Source: Herpetosiphon geysericola (GTDB lineage: Bacteria > Chloroflexota > Chloroflexia > Chloroflexales > Herpetosiphonaceae). Taken from it: a stretch of 64,000 nt of DNA. The stretch is taken from assembly GCF_001306135.1 (NCBI RefSeq), contig NZ_LGKP01000035.1, forward strand, positions 186,001-250,000. The letters run 5' to 3'. The notes below the pieces were generated by a model, which was not told the origin of the DNA, made no database searches, and saw nothing but the letters and a program-made list of their open reading frames with translations. Of the stretch, positions 42,453 through 52,127 are shown one piece after another. Position numbers and translations under genes: made by a program. The first letter of the stretch is position 1. Every line of letters starts with the position of its first letter.

Positions 42453-44549
42453 TTAAAGTTTGCCGCGTGAGCGACCTTTAACTTTGCGCTTGCCCGGATC
42501 TTCGACTGCAACTGGCGCAGCGCCACGTGGTTTGTGGTTCACGCTTTCCAGCAAGGCCGTGTTGTCGATCAAGGCCAAAGTTTGGCGCATTTGGGTCAGT
42601 TGGTCGCGCAGCAAGGCCGCTTTTTCAAACTCTAGGTCTTTGGCAGCTTGTTTCATCTGCTTTTCCAGCTCGCTGATCAGTTTGAACAGCTCTTCTTTGG
42701 TCATGCTATCAGGATTTTCGCTGGTTTTGTATTGTGCTGATTTTTCGGCAACCTTCTTCATGCCTTGGGTCAAATCGCGCACCGCTTTGACAATCCCTTT
42801 TGGCTCGATGCCATGTTGTTGATTGTAGCGCTCTTGAATTTGGCGACGGCGGCGAGTTTCACTAATGGCATAATCCATCGCTGGCGTGACATTATCGGCG
42901 TACATCAGCACCGTGCCATCGATGTGACGAGCTGCCCGCCCAATAATTTGCACCAACGACGATTCTGAGCGTAAAAAGCCAGCTTTATCAGCATCAAGAA
43001 TCGCCACCAAGGAAACCTCGGGCAAATCCAAGCCTTCACGCAGCAGGTTGATGCCAACCAGCACATCGTACACGCCCAAGCGCAAATCGCGCAGAATATC
43101 GATGCGCTCAATTGTATCGACATCGGAGTGCAAATATTGGGTGCGCACGCCCATTTCTTTGAGATAATCGGTCAGATCTTCGGCCATTCGCTTGGTGAGC
43201 GTCGTTACCAACACCCGCGAGCCAGTATCAACCCGCTGTTTGATCTCACCAAGCAGATCATCGATTTGGCCACGGGTGCGGCGCACTTCAACCATGGGAT
43301 CAAGCAAGCCAGTTGGCCGAATAATTTGCTCAACCACTTGTTCATGATGTTGATATTCGTACACACCAGGCGTAGCTGAAACATAAATTGCTTGATGCAC
43401 ATGCTTGGAAAATTCATCAAACATCAATGGGCGATTATCGAGCGCTGAGGGCAAGCGAAAACCAAAATCAACCAAGGTTTGCTTGCGCGAACGGTCGCCA
43501 TTGAACATCCCGCGAATCTGTGGCACCGAAATGTGCGATTCGTCGACGACCAAGAGAAAGTCATCAGGAAAGTAATCGAGCAAGGTCCACGGCGTTTGGC
43601 CCTCGCCGCGCCGATCCATATGCCGACTGTAGTTTTCAATCCCTGAGCAATAGCCCAATTCTTCCATAATTTCCAAATCGTAGAGCGTGCGTTGCTTGAG
43701 CCGTGCAGCTTCGAGAATTTTGCCTTCGCCTTCAAGGTGAGCGACTTGGTGCTCTAGCTCAAGCCGAATGTCATTCAGCGCGGCCTGCATTTTTTCTGCA
43801 TTGGGAATAAAGTGCTTGGCCGGAAAGACTTCGATGTGATCTTTTTGGGTTAAAATCTCACCAGTTAACGGATCGACCTCGACCATGCGCTCAATTTCAT
43901 CGCCCCACATTTCAATCCGAAAAGCAGTTTCTGCATTGGCAGGGAAGATTTCGAGCGTATCACCGCGCACGCGGAAGGTGCCACGGTGAAAATCAATATC
44001 GTTACGCTCAAATTGCAGATCGATCAGTGTGCGCAACACTTTATCGCGGTTGCGAACCTCGCCTGTTTTCAGCTTCAATGCAACCTGACCATAATCGGTT
44101 GGCGAGCCAAGCCCATAAATCGCCGAAACCGAGGCGACGATAATGACATCGGTGCGGGTAAACAGCGCTTGGGTTGCTTCGTGGCGCAAACGATCAATTT
44201 CTTCGTTGATTTGGGCTTCTTTTTCAATATATAAATCCTTCGATGGCACGTAGGCTTCGGGGGTGTAAGCATCGTAATACGAAACGAAGTAGCCGACGGC
44301 ATTATCAGGAAAAAATTCTTTAAACTCTGCATACAATTGGGCGGCCAAGGTTTTGTTGTGGGCCATTACCAAGGTAGGCCGTTGAACTTGTTCGATAACC
44401 CGGGCAATTGTATGGGTTTTGCCAGTCCCTGTTGCCCCCAAGAGTGTTTGGTGGACAAGCCCGCTGTTCAAGCCATTGACTAATTGGGCGATGGCTTGTG
44501 GTTGATCGCCACGCGGTTCGTAGGGTGCATGGACTTTTAATGGTGGCAT
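42453..44549 (-). CDS. uvrB: excinuclease ABC subunit B
   Basis: Damage-verifying helicase-like subunit of nucleotide excision repair. 698 residues with Walker [11 protein letters not shown] near residue 38, the beta-hairpin region [70 protein letters not shown] and [13 protein letters not shown] motif sits near residue 635 ([20 protein letters not shown]), followed by a basic tail ending [17 protein letters not shown] precedes the ATG. A minus-strand TATAAT lies at 44574-44579. uvrA and uvrC are not in the window. Confidence 0.97.
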   Translation of the reverse strand: MPPLKVHAPYEPRGDQPQAIAQLVNGLNSGLVHQTLLGATGTGKTHTIARVIEQVQRPTLVMAHNKTLAAQLYAEFKEFFPDNAVGYFVSYYDAYTPEAYVPSKDLYIEKEAQINEEIDRLRHEATQALFTRTDVIIVASVSAIYGLGSPTDYGQVALKLKTGEVRNRDKVLRTLIDLQFERNDIDFHRGTFRVRGDTLEIFPANAETAFRIEMWGDEIERMVEVDPLTGEILTQKDHIEVFPAKHFIPNAEKMQAALNDIRLELEHQVAHLEGEGKILEAARLKQRTLYDLEIMEELGYCSGIENYSRHMDRRGEGQTPWTLLDYFPDDFLLVVDESHISVPQIRGMFNGDRSRKQTLVDFGFRLPSALDNRPLMFDEFSKHVHQAIYVSATPGVYEYQHHEQVVEQIIRPTGLLDPMVEVRRTRGQIDDLLGEIKQRVDTGSRVLVTTLTKRMAEDLTDYLKEMGVRTQYLHSDVDTIERIDILRDLRLGVYDVLVGINLLREGLDLPEVSLVAILDADKAGFLRSESSLVQIIGRAARHIDGTVLMYADNVTPAMDYAISETRRRRQIQERYNQQHGIEPKGIVKAVRDLTQGMKKVAEKSAQYKTSENPDSMTKEELFKLISELEKQMKQAAKDLEFEKAALLRDQLTQMRQTLALIDNTALLESVNHKPRGAAPVAVEDPGKRKVKGRSRGKL

Positions 44550-44718
44550 ACGACCTCCTAAATCACATCATTAATTATACTGCGCTTGCTGCTATTTATG
44601 GTCGTTCTTGCGACTGATTACCGAACAATTGTGTTATTATAACGATTTTTTAGCATTGCTCGAGTCGATCGGGATTGGCGTTTTTTGGCTTTGTCAATGA
44701 TTTATTGATACTTTTGAT

Positions 44719-44844
44719 TCGCCACCCTTCCGTCCCTCCGCCGGAGGGAAACGCCGGGGGTTTTCATCCCCCAGCACCCCCTAATATTTGTTTTGTGGAT
44801 TGTTTCTGTGTTGTCTATTCCCCCGATGTCCGATAGCCAAAAGC
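44719..44844. repeat. 126-base direct repeat, copy 1
   Basis: Nearly identical to 44949-45075; the copies start 230 bases apart and differ by one C in a C-run and one C/T. Each contains the palindrome CCCTCCGCCGGAGGG, a GGGGG/CCCCC hairpin and the stretch GTGGATTGTTTCTGTGTTG. No open frame of note. Confidence 0.95.
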
Positions 44845-44948
44845 CAAGAGCCTCACTTTCTCTGCGCCGCTGCGTTAAAACTCCCTTCGTGTGCTTCGCG
44901 CCCTTCGTAGTTTCGTTTTTATTAATCGCTGAGTGCTTTAAATTCGTT
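44845..44948. repeat. spacer between the direct repeats with other repeat units
   Basis: Contains copy 5 of the 20-base element at 44860-44879 (CTCTGCGCCGCTGCGTTAAA) and CTTCGTGTG/CTTCGCGCC nonamers up to 44913. The 44550-44718 stretch before it holds the uvrB promoter region; no gene is seen in it. Confidence 0.8.
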
Positions 44949-45075
44949 TCGCCACCCTTCCGTCCCTCCGCCGGAGGGAAACGCCGGGGGTTTTCATCCC
45001 CCAGCACCCCCTAATATTTGTTTTGTGGATTGTTTCTGTGTTGTCTATTCCCCCCGATGTCCGATAGTCAAAAGC
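44949..45075. repeat. 126-base direct repeat, copy 2
   Basis: Second copy, one base longer in the C-run. Downstream to 45135 are short AGCCCATAGCC units, a CTTCGTGCTCTTCGTGGATC nonamer piece and a CCCGATCCCCAATC heptamer piece, all shared with the mosaics near 34 and 38 kb. Confidence 0.95.
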
Positions 45076-45178
45076 ACATAGCCCATAGCCTTATCTTCGT
45101 GCTCTTCGTGGATCAAAACCCGATCCCCAATCATATAAAATCGTGGATAATAGCCTCAATCTGCGTTGGGAGGTCGGT

Positions 45179-46573
45179 GTGGCACGGATTTGGCGTTGGC
45201 TTGGGCCAAGTTTAATTATGATTCTCGGGTTGGCATTGCTGGTGCAGCAACCGCCAAGTTTGGCGCGCCAAGCAGCCCAAGCTCGTTTAGCTGGCAAGTG
45301 GCACCAAGCCACACGCCTGTATCAGCAATTAATCAAAGCCCAGCCCAGCGTCCCTAACCAACTCCTGCTTGCTGAGCTTTATTTGACCCGTGGCGAGTGG
45401 CAAGCAGCGCACAATCAACTAATCGAGGTTTTTCGCCAGCCATTGAGCCTTGAACAGCATCAACAAGCCTGGCAGTTCTATGCGTGGGCTGGCTTGCAAC
45501 GTGGCGATCAAGCAACGGTTCAAGCAGCACTTAAAACCTTGGCAGCTACGCCATGGAGCCATATGCTACGGGCAGAAATAGCGTTACGGAGCGGCGAACT
45601 AATCAGTGCAACCAACCAATTGAATCAGGCTCAAGCGTTGCAACAGCCATGGCAGAATTGGGCTTGGTTGCGGAGCGCTGAGCTGGCATTGCCCAATGAT
45701 CCACAGCTTGCCCAAGCCATCGTAGCTCAAATTCAGTTCCAGCCGAACGGCCTGCAATTGGCAAATCCATGGCAATTGCAGCAACGGCTGCAACGTCTCA
45801 AGCAGCTTGTGCCCCAAGATTCCGCCCAACGCATGCTTGGGGTGGCCAGTTTATGGAGCGATCAAGGTCTCTGGCAGGCTGCCGACATCTTGCTGAGCCA
45901 AATTCCTAGCAACGATTCGATGGCAAGTTTTGCAGCCAACCAGCGGGCCTTGCTACATTGGAGCGCTGGCGATAGTGCAACCGCCTTGGCCTTGATCGAG
46001 GCTGCTCAAGCTCAATGGCCCAACGTTGCAACCTTACCGCGAACTCAAGCCAAAATTGCCGCCAGCAGCGGCCAACCCGATTTAGCGCTTGCCGCGTTGC
46101 AACAGGCAGTTAATTTGGAGCCAGGCAGCAGCGAAAATTACCTTGTTGCAGCAACGATTAGCCTAAGCCAAGCAGATTTTAATGGCACTGCTGCCGCCTA
46201 CGATCAAGCGCTTGCAACTGGGCCAATGAGCGGAACGTTGGCCCTAGAAGCTGCCAATTTTTATATCAACACACCGTTGCGCCGCTGTAGGAGTGGCCTG
46301 AAGTATGGCCGCCAAGCCTTGAAGAGTGCGGTTGATGATTTCGCGCGGCGGGTGGTGGCTAGCGTTGCTTTGCAATGTTCGCTGCCTGCAGAAGCAGAAC
46401 AACTCATTGCCCCGCTCTATCAGGCAAATCCTGCTGAGCCACAATTGGCCTATCTTTATGCGCTTGCTCGTTGGCAACAAGCCAAGCCCGATAGTCAATT
46501 ATTGCTGGAACAAGCAGCAGACCAAGCGATTCAAACTCCATGGCTATCACAGCTTGAGTTTTACATAAAATGA
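45179..46573 (+). CDS. TPR-repeat protein with N-terminal membrane anchor
   Basis: A 464-residue protein. One hydrophobic segment (about 7-22, LGPSLIMILGLALLV) is followed by helical repeats of about 34 residues. Examples are ARLAGKWHQATRLYQQLIKA, LAELYLTRGEWQAAHNQLIE and IAASSGQPDLALAALQQAVN. This is the tetratricopeptide pattern and suggests protein-protein contact outside or at the membrane. The GTG at 45179 is chosen because GGGAGG lies five bases upstream; a GTG at 45143 has none. It is isolated, following the repeat region. The partner is unknown. Confidence 0.78.
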   Translation: MARIWRWLGPSLIMILGLALLVQQPPSLARQAAQARLAGKWHQATRLYQQLIKAQPSVPNQLLLAELYLTRGEWQAAHNQLIEVFRQPLSLEQHQQAWQFYAWAGLQRGDQATVQAALKTLAATPWSHMLRAEIALRSGELISATNQLNQAQALQQPWQNWAWLRSAELALPNDPQLAQAIVAQIQFQPNGLQLANPWQLQQRLQRLKQLVPQDSAQRMLGVASLWSDQGLWQAADILLSQIPSNDSMASFAANQRALLHWSAGDSATALALIEAAQAQWPNVATLPRTQAKIAASSGQPDLALAALQQAVNLEPGSSENYLVAATISLSQADFNGTAAAYDQALATGPMSGTLALEAANFYINTPLRRCRSGLKYGRQALKSAVDDFARRVVASVALQCSLPAEAEQLIAPLYQANPAEPQLAYLYALARWQQAKPDSQLLLEQAADQAIQTPWLSQLEFYIK

Positions 46574-46616
46574 AGCTAACTAGATGAAAAATTAATAAGA
46601 TGCAGCTATCTACGTT

Positions 46617-46645
46617 TTGGCATAATCCAAAAATCATGCTATAAT
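46617..46645 (+). promoter_or_regulatory. strong extended -10 promoter before the DEAD-box helicase gene
   Basis: TTGGCA (46617-46622), 17 bases, then TATAAT (46640-46645) preceded by TGC. Start of transcription should be near 46652, 167 bases before the ATG. Confidence 0.8.
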
Positions 46646-46670
46646 TGGATCTAACGCTAAGCAGAGAACG

Positions 46671-46702
46671 AAAACGCGGGCGGTATAGCCCCCGCGTTTT
46701 TT
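46671..46702 (+). terminator. terminator in the helicase leader
   Basis: AAAACGCGGG (46671-46680) pairs perfectly with CCCGCGTTTT (46691-46700), loop of ten, and T6 at 46697-46702. It would stop transcripts about 50 bases after the promoter unless overcome. Confidence 0.85.
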
Positions 46703-46735
46703 GTGTCGTGCGCGTCGCTTGCTTGCCAATTCGGG

Positions 46736-46790
46736 GGGTTAGGGCGACTCCGCACGCTGCGGGACGGTAACAGCAAAGGGCTGTTAACCC
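46736..46790 (+). ncRNA. branched leader RNA upstream of the DEAD-box gene
   Basis: GGGTTA (46736-46741) can pair with TAACCC (46785-46790), enclosing CCGCA/TGCGG (46750-46762) and AACAGC/GCTGTT (46769-46785, partly overlapping). The two larger pairings compete, which is what a switching leader would show. It lies after the terminator and before the ribosome site. Confidence 0.4.
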
Positions 46791-46818
46791 TACATTCACC
46801 GAAAGGATACTCTTTTTA

Positions 46819-48564
46819 ATGACTACGTTTACGGAACTTGGGCTAGGCGAAGCGACGTTGCGGGCAATTACTGAACTTGGCTATGAAGAACCAACCCCAA
46901 TCCAAGCCCAAAGTATTGGTTTGATGCTCAGTGGCAAAGATATTATCGCTCAAGCACAAACAGGCACCGGCAAAACAGCAGCTTTTTCGTTGCCAACAAT
47001 TGAACGCATCGACCCCAAGGCCATGGGTGTGCAAGCCTTGATCTTGACCCCAACTCGCGAATTAGCCGTCCAAGTCTCGGATGCTATTTCGGCGTATGGC
47101 AAATATTTGAACATTCGCGCCTTGCCAGTTTATGGTGGTCAGCCAATTGATCGCCAATTACGAGCTTTGAAGCGCGGCGTTAATATTGTGATTGGTACGC
47201 CTGGCCGTTTGATGGACCACATGGAACGTGGCACGCTTGATCTTTCAACCGTGCGCACCGTGGTGCTCGACGAAGCAGACGAAATGCTCAACATGGGCTT
47301 TGTTGACGATATTGAATATATTTTGGAACGCGCGCCCAAAGATCGCCAAACTGCGCTGTATTCGGCAACCATGCCCGATGAAATTGCTCGTTTGGCTCGC
47401 AAATACTTGAATTCACCCCAAATGGTGACGATTGAGCGCGAACAATTGACCGTGCCCCAAATTCGCCAAGTTTATTACGAAATTGGCGCACGCGATAAAT
47501 TTGAAGTCTTAACCCGCATCCTCGACCTTGAAATGCCAACCTCGGCGATTATTTTCTGCCGCACCAAGGCGATGGTCGATGAGCTTGGTGAAAAATTGTT
47601 GGCTCGCGGCTATGGGGCTGAATTGTTGCACGGCGATTTGAGCCAAGCAATGCGCGACCGCGTGATGAAACGCTTCCGCGAAGAACAAGTTGAAATCTTG
47701 GTTGCAACCGACGTAGCTGCCCGTGGTTTGGACATCGAACATGTCAGCCACGTAATTAACTACGATATTCCGCTTGATCCAGAAGCCTATGTACACCGGA
47801 TTGGCCGCACCGGTCGGGCTGGCCGTTCAGGGGTTGCGGTTACCTTGGTAACGCCTCGCGAACGCCGCCAATTGCGCACGATCGAGCGCATGACTGGCTC
47901 GCCAATTCAACGCTTGCGCTTGCCAACGATTGCCGACGTGGTGGCTCGCCGCCGCGAAGCCTTCAAGGACAACTTGCGCGAGTTGATTGAGCAACACAAC
48001 GAACACGGTGGTTTGGAGCAATACTTGGTCTTGGCCGAAGAATTGGCCGAACAATATTCACCAACCGATTTGGCCGCTGCCGCTTTCAAAATGATGCTCG
48101 GCGAACCAGATTTGACCGCCGAAGATCCATTGGAAATGGTCGAAGATGAATCAACCTTCGATGCACGTCGTGGCGATCGCCGCGATAGCCGCGATAACGG
48201 TCGCCGTGGTGACCGCCGCGAACGTGGTGGTGACCGGCCTGGCGAACGGACTGGCGACCGTGCTGCCCGCGCTCCTCGCACCGGCGATCGCAATGGTGGT
48301 GGCCGCTCGTTCCGCGAAGAAGGCATGACCCGCTTGTTTGTGGACATTGGCCGCGAACAAGGTGTACGCCCTGCTGATATTGTGGGCGCAATTGCCAACG
48401 AATCTGGCTTGCCAGGCCGCGCGATTGGAGCAATCGACATTTTCGATAACTTCACCTTTGTCGATGTGCCAGACGATGCCGCTAACCGTGTCTTGGCTGC
48501 GCTTGGCCGAACCCAAATTCGGGGCGTGAAAATCACCCCAACCTTGGCTCGCCCACGCCGCTAA
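46819..48564 (+). CDS. deaD: DEAD-box RNA helicase with DbpA-like RNA-binding domain (CsdA/DeaD type)
   Basis: ATP-dependent RNA unwinding in ribosome assembly and cold adaptation. 581 residues with helicase motifs AQTGTGKTAAFSLP, PTRELA, DEAD in VVLDEADEMLNMGF, SAT, RGLDI and HRIGRTGRAGRSG. From about 445 to 500 there is an Arg/Gly/Asp-rich linker of the RRGDRR type. A DbpA RNA-binding domain follows at about 505-575 (RLFVDIGREQGVRPADIVGA). AAAGGA lies 11 bases before the ATG, a little far. Regulation by the leader is suggested by the terminator and branched RNA upstream. Confidence 0.95.
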   Translation: MTTFTELGLGEATLRAITELGYEEPTPIQAQSIGLMLSGKDIIAQAQTGTGKTAAFSLPTIERIDPKAMGVQALILTPTRELAVQVSDAISAYGKYLNIRALPVYGGQPIDRQLRALKRGVNIVIGTPGRLMDHMERGTLDLSTVRTVVLDEADEMLNMGFVDDIEYILERAPKDRQTALYSATMPDEIARLARKYLNSPQMVTIEREQLTVPQIRQVYYEIGARDKFEVLTRILDLEMPTSAIIFCRTKAMVDELGEKLLARGYGAELLHGDLSQAMRDRVMKRFREEQVEILVATDVAARGLDIEHVSHVINYDIPLDPEAYVHRIGRTGRAGRSGVAVTLVTPRERRQLRTIERMTGSPIQRLRLPTIADVVARRREAFKDNLRELIEQHNEHGGLEQYLVLAEELAEQYSPTDLAAAAFKMMLGEPDLTAEDPLEMVEDESTFDARRGDRRDSRDNGRRGDRRERGGDRPGERTGDRAARAPRTGDRNGGGRSFREEGMTRLFVDIGREQGVRPADIVGAIANESGLPGRAIGAIDIFDNFTFVDVPDDAANRVLAALGRTQIRGVKITPTLARPRR

Positions 48565-48586
48565 AATCGTTTATCCGTCCAGTGCT

Positions 48587-48620
48587 CCGGCTCCTTGGTT
48601 GCTACCAAGGAGCCGGTTTT
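48587..48620 (+). terminator. terminator of deaD
   Basis: CCGGCTCCTTGG (48587-48598) pairs perfectly with CCAAGGAGCCGG (48605-48616), loop of six, then TTTT. Confidence 0.95.
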
Positions 48621-48662
48621 GGTTAACGTATAATTGCGCCAACTATTTTAGTGAGGTTGGCA

Positions 48663-49559
48663 ATGCAACTTGATCTACTCGAACGCTTGCAGCAATGGCG
48701 TACCCCAGTGCTGGATCAGCTGTTTTTATGGGTAACCAACATTGGCGGCGAGGATTTTTACCTGTTGTTAGGGCCAATTATCTTTTGGTGTGTTGGTATC
48801 AACTTGGGTGTGCGCTTGCTGCTGATGCTGCTTGGTTCGTTTTATACAAATGCCTGGCTCAAAGATTGGTTTGATACGGTTCGACCTGCGGCTGCCTATC
48901 CAGAGCGCTTCCCGCTGAGCGAGGCCGCCAAAGCAACCGCGCTTAATCCCGATGGTTCGTGGATTCCTTCGTTTCCCAGTGGTCATGCCCAACATACCTT
49001 GGTTTTTTGGGCGTTTGTTGGGTTGTGGCTGCGACAACGCTGGGTTTGGGCTTTGGCGGGCCTGATGATTGTGCTGGTGAGCTTTTCACGGCTCTATCTG
49101 GGTGTGCATTGGCCAATTGATGTGCTTGGTGGCTGGTTTTTTGGCAGCTTGATTGTGGTTGCCAGCATCTATCTTACGCCACTGATTAGCGCTTTGCCAC
49201 CGAAAACCCAAGAAGGTTTGGCGTTGGGGTTGGCTGCCATTTGTTTGCTTGGGTTAATGCTTGATTCTGGGGCTGATCGGGTCAAGATGCTGGGCTTTTT
49301 GGCTGGTTCATTGGGCACATTGGGTTTGCAACAGCGCTATGCTCAATTTCAAGTGCGCAGCGTTTGGTGGCGCCAATTAATGAAAATCATCATTGGCATT
49401 AGTGTCGTGTTTGTGCTGAGGGCAGTGCTCAAAAGTATCTTGCCCGAAACGCTATTGGCCGATGGCTTGCGCTATTTGATTATTGGGATGTGGACGACCT
49501 TTGGCGCGCCATTGGTCTTTCGGCTGACGCTAGCTAAACCTGGGGCAACACCAGCCTAA
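48663..49559 (+). CDS. PAP2-family membrane phosphatase
   Basis: A 298-residue integral membrane lipid phosphatase. The three PAP2 signatures are present: KDWFDTVRP, PSFPSGHAQH, and SRLYLGVHWPIDVLGG, whose histidines carry out phosphate transfer. About seven hydrophobic segments surround them. Likely substrates are undecaprenyl pyrophosphate or phosphatidic acid derivatives; sequence does not decide. The C-terminal third (about 170-290) adds extra membrane helices beyond the PAP2 core. GAGG lies upstream of the ATG at 48663; a GTG at 48651 is less likely. The end overlaps the convergent kinase gene by 26 bases. Confidence 0.9.
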   Translation: MQLDLLERLQQWRTPVLDQLFLWVTNIGGEDFYLLLGPIIFWCVGINLGVRLLLMLLGSFYTNAWLKDWFDTVRPAAAYPERFPLSEAAKATALNPDGSWIPSFPSGHAQHTLVFWAFVGLWLRQRWVWALAGLMIVLVSFSRLYLGVHWPIDVLGGWFFGSLIVVASIYLTPLISALPPKTQEGLALGLAAICLLGLMLDSGADRVKMLGFLAGSLGTLGLQQRYAQFQVRSVWWRQLMKIIIGISVVFVLRAVLKSILPETLLADGLRYLIIGMWTTFGAPLVFRLTLAKPGATPA

Positions 49560-50829
49560 TCTGTGCCCCGCCTTCAGGCCGATTGCTAAAGTGTGCAGTG
49601 CCACCGTGAAGCATCGCAACATGGCGAATTAAGGGCATGCCCAAGCCGCTGCCACCGATTTTGGTTGTCCAGCCCAAGGCCTGATTTAACGATTGGGCCT
49701 GGTTCAAATGATCGAGTAAATCGTTTGGAAAGCCCTTGCCTGTGTCGTAAATAACAATTGTAGTTTGCTGCGCTGTTTGCTCAACCTGAATGAAAATTTG
49801 GCCTTCGCCAGGGTAGCGCAACAGCGCCTCAAATGCATTTTGTAAAATTGTATGTACTGCTAAACGCAAAAAAAGTGCATCGCCAATCACAATGCACTCA
49901 ACAGGACAAGCGAGCTGAATTGTTGAATTAAGCCCATGGCGTTGCATTTCTGCTTGGCTTTCGGCCTGTTCGCTTTGCAGCAAGGGCAAAAGTTGAATCG
50001 GCATGCGTTGTTGGGGCAGCAATTGGCCTTCGCGCGTAAGTACTAGCAATTCAGTCGTCAGTTGGCGAATTGAATCGGCAGTGCTTTGGAGCACGCTTAC
50101 CAATTCTTGCGGCTGAATTGTCGATTGTTCAAGCGCTGGGCGTTCGCTAAGCTGTTGATTGAGCATTGGCAGCAACACATCAAGGCTATTGCTATATGAA
50201 CGTAATTCGTGCTGAAAGAAGCGCATAAATTGGCGAACTTGTTGCTCTTTGCTCAATTGGGCTTCGGTTTTGACTCGCGCTTTGGCAAATTGCACAGCTT
50301 GCGAGGTTACGCCCCAAAGCATCAAAAACTCCAAAATATTAAATGCGATAATTGCTGGGGTAAATACTTGCCAACCACCAGCGTGCAGTGAGGCCACAAT
50401 CGTCACGGAGAGCGGGTAAAAGGCGATTGGCCACCAACGCCGACTCGCTAACATGGCCATCAAAATCGGCAACATGGTCAAAACCACCACCGCTGCATCT
50501 GAAGGAATTGTGGCCAGCACATAAAAACATGCTAAGGTCAGCACTGCTACCACAATCCAGCGCGGCCACATCGCGCTTTGTTGGCGGAACATCCACCAAG
50601 CCAAGCCACCCAAACAGAGCGCCACCCCAAAATCAAGCAAGATAACGCCTGTTGGTGCGCCACCATAATCCAAATTGAATGCGCCCATAATACCAATCAG
50701 CCCAGTAAACAAGGCCAAAATTGCTGTTAAGGTCGCAAATGGATCGGCACCATGGACAATATCCTGCCACCACTGTTTCATCCAGCGCCATCCACGGGCT
50801 TTCCAGCTGAGCGGTGCTTGCTTGGGCAT
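49534..50829 (-). CDS. membrane sensor histidine kinase
   Basis: A 431-residue kinase. Residues 20-185 have five or six membrane segments with no large outside loop. A probable phospho-acceptor region is FFQHELRSYSNSLDVLLPML, a variant H-box, followed by an HATPase domain with ILQNAFEALLRY (N box), DTGKGFPNDLL (G1) and GGSGLGMPLIRHVAMLHGG (G2). No response regulator is adjacent. The ATG at 50829 is chosen; a TTG at 50847 is in frame and neither has a good ribosome site. It probably senses a signal within the membrane. Confidence 0.88.
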   Translation of the reverse strand: MPKQAPLSWKARGWRWMKQWWQDIVHGADPFATLTAILALFTGLIGIMGAFNLDYGGAPTGVILLDFGVALCLGGLAWWMFRQQSAMWPRWIVVAVLTLACFYVLATIPSDAAVVVLTMLPILMAMLASRRWWPIAFYPLSVTIVASLHAGGWQVFTPAIIAFNILEFLMLWGVTSQAVQFAKARVKTEAQLSKEQQVRQFMRFFQHELRSYSNSLDVLLPMLNQQLSERPALEQSTIQPQELVSVLQSTADSIRQLTTELLVLTREGQLLPQQRMPIQLLPLLQSEQAESQAEMQRHGLNSTIQLACPVECIVIGDALFLRLAVHTILQNAFEALLRYPGEGQIFIQVEQTAQQTTIVIYDTGKGFPNDLLDHLNQAQSLNQALGWTTKIGGSGLGMPLIRHVAMLHGGTAHFSNRPEGGAQIRLVLPQV

Positions 50830-51284
50830 AGATTTGCTTTCTTGCAATCAGGGTGAGTGCGGCTAAAGGTTTTATTAATGATTAACTCTAACACTTTTTA
50901 ATAGTTTATTAATCCTATCGTGATCTAGTTCCTTTTGAAGCGCGTACAAAGCTTGTTGCGCCTAGCCAATACCTAGCACTTAGTCCTATCCAAAATAAGT
51001 CCTTATGGCTACTTGTGGCAGCTAAATAGATCATGATTTAATAGCTCTATCCACAGTAACTGTTATCAATTGTTGCCGTCATTTTGTTCACCAATTGTCT
51101 TTTGGCTTATTAAAATAATTGAAATAAGGAGCCAGATTATCCCAACTCTGTATTATCGACGCAGGATTCTTCACGCTCTACCGCCGCGTTCTGCAATTCA
51201 TCGTAACACTACCTCTTGTTATGCAGTACAGCTGTTTCTAGTTATTGAATCCGTTAGTCTTAATGACTAAGACGGGAGCAGTAT
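50830..51284. other. intergenic region before the sigma factor gene
   Basis: An AT-rich divergent spacer with no supported gene. TTAGTC (51254-51259) and GACTAA (51265-51270) form a short hairpin directly before the ribosome site GGGAG of the sigma factor gene. A weak TTGTTC/TTATTA promoter pattern lies near 51086-51114. Confidence 0.5.
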
Positions 51285-52127
51285 ATGAGTATGTACGCTG
51301 ATACTATTGGAGATATAGTAAGCCAATTGAATCGACACCATGGTTGGCAATTAGATGGGGCAGGATGTCAGCTTCTTTGCCAGCGCAGTTGTGAAATTTT
51401 GCAACGCAATCCCGCCTCAAATCCAGCCAAATATCCCGATATTGTTACCAATATCTATCACGATTATGCCACTGTTGCCGCTGCTTGCGATCCGCAACAT
51501 CCCCATCACGAAATTATCTGGGTTTCAATTATGGATGAGATTCTGAGCTGGTATCGCTGCAAACGCTTCTCATTGGGCAATGGCTCTCAATTATGCGAGC
51601 ATTCACCAGATTTAGTCGCCTACGAGAATGTTAAGCGTTCGTTGCCGCAGTTTCGTTTTGAAGCTCGCTTACGCAGCTATATCCACACCATTGCCGATCG
51701 GGCAATTATCCATTGGTGGCGAGCCAAAGATGCCAAGAAACATGGCGGCTCTGGTGGCCGCAGAATTCATGAAAGCGCCAATGTGTATACGCCAAAACCC
51801 CAAGATCAAACCTATTATCTGAGCCAAAGTAGTGGTCGCGACTGTCAACGTGAGTTAGGCGATACTATTGCTTCTCCCGATCTTCTGCCACACGAGCATG
51901 TTGAGCGCTGTGAACTCCAACGGCATATGGCTGCTGAAGTTCACGCGATGGTCGATGATCCGTTGTATCCAATTGCCCAGCAGTATTGGTATGCCTTGTT
52001 GTGCGAGGATAACAACATTACTGCCTTGGCCAAACAGCTTGGTTTGCAAGCCAACGAGCTGTACAATTTGCGCGATCGGCTACGGCGGCGTTGTAAACCA
52101 TTTTTAGTCCAATGGTTTTTAGCCTAA
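51285..52127 (+). CDS. ECF-like sigma-70 family protein
   Basis: A 280-residue RNA polymerase sigma factor of the extracytoplasmic type. A divergent N-terminal part (1-85) precedes a region-2-like helix set (about 90-170, FEARLRSYIHTIADRAIIHW, WWRAKDAKKH). A polar linker follows, then a region-4 helix-turn-helix (about 235-275, NITALAKQLGLQANELYNLR). The length exceeds simple ECF sigmas. GGGAG lies six bases before the ATG. No anti-sigma gene is adjacent. The stop overlaps the convergent NuiA-like gene by four bases. Its target promoters are unknown. Confidence 0.75.
   Translation: MSMYADTIGDIVSQLNRHHGWQLDGAGCQLLCQRSCEILQRNPASNPAKYPDIVTNIYHDYATVAAACDPQHPHHEIIWVSIMDEILSWYRCKRFSLGNGSQLCEHSPDLVAYENVKRSLPQFRFEARLRSYIHTIADRAIIHWWRAKDAKKHGGSGGRRIHESANVYTPKPQDQTYYLSQSSGRDCQRELGDTIASPDLLPHEHVERCELQRHMAAEVHAMVDDPLYPIAQQYWYALLCEDNNITALAKQLGLQANELYNLRDRLRRRCKPFLVQWFLA

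Noticed and set aside
44623-44634. GAACAATTGTGT as a LexA box before uvrB
   Set aside because: The right half is GTGT rather than GTTC, so the dyad is incomplete; the lexA-binding consensus of this organism is unknown.
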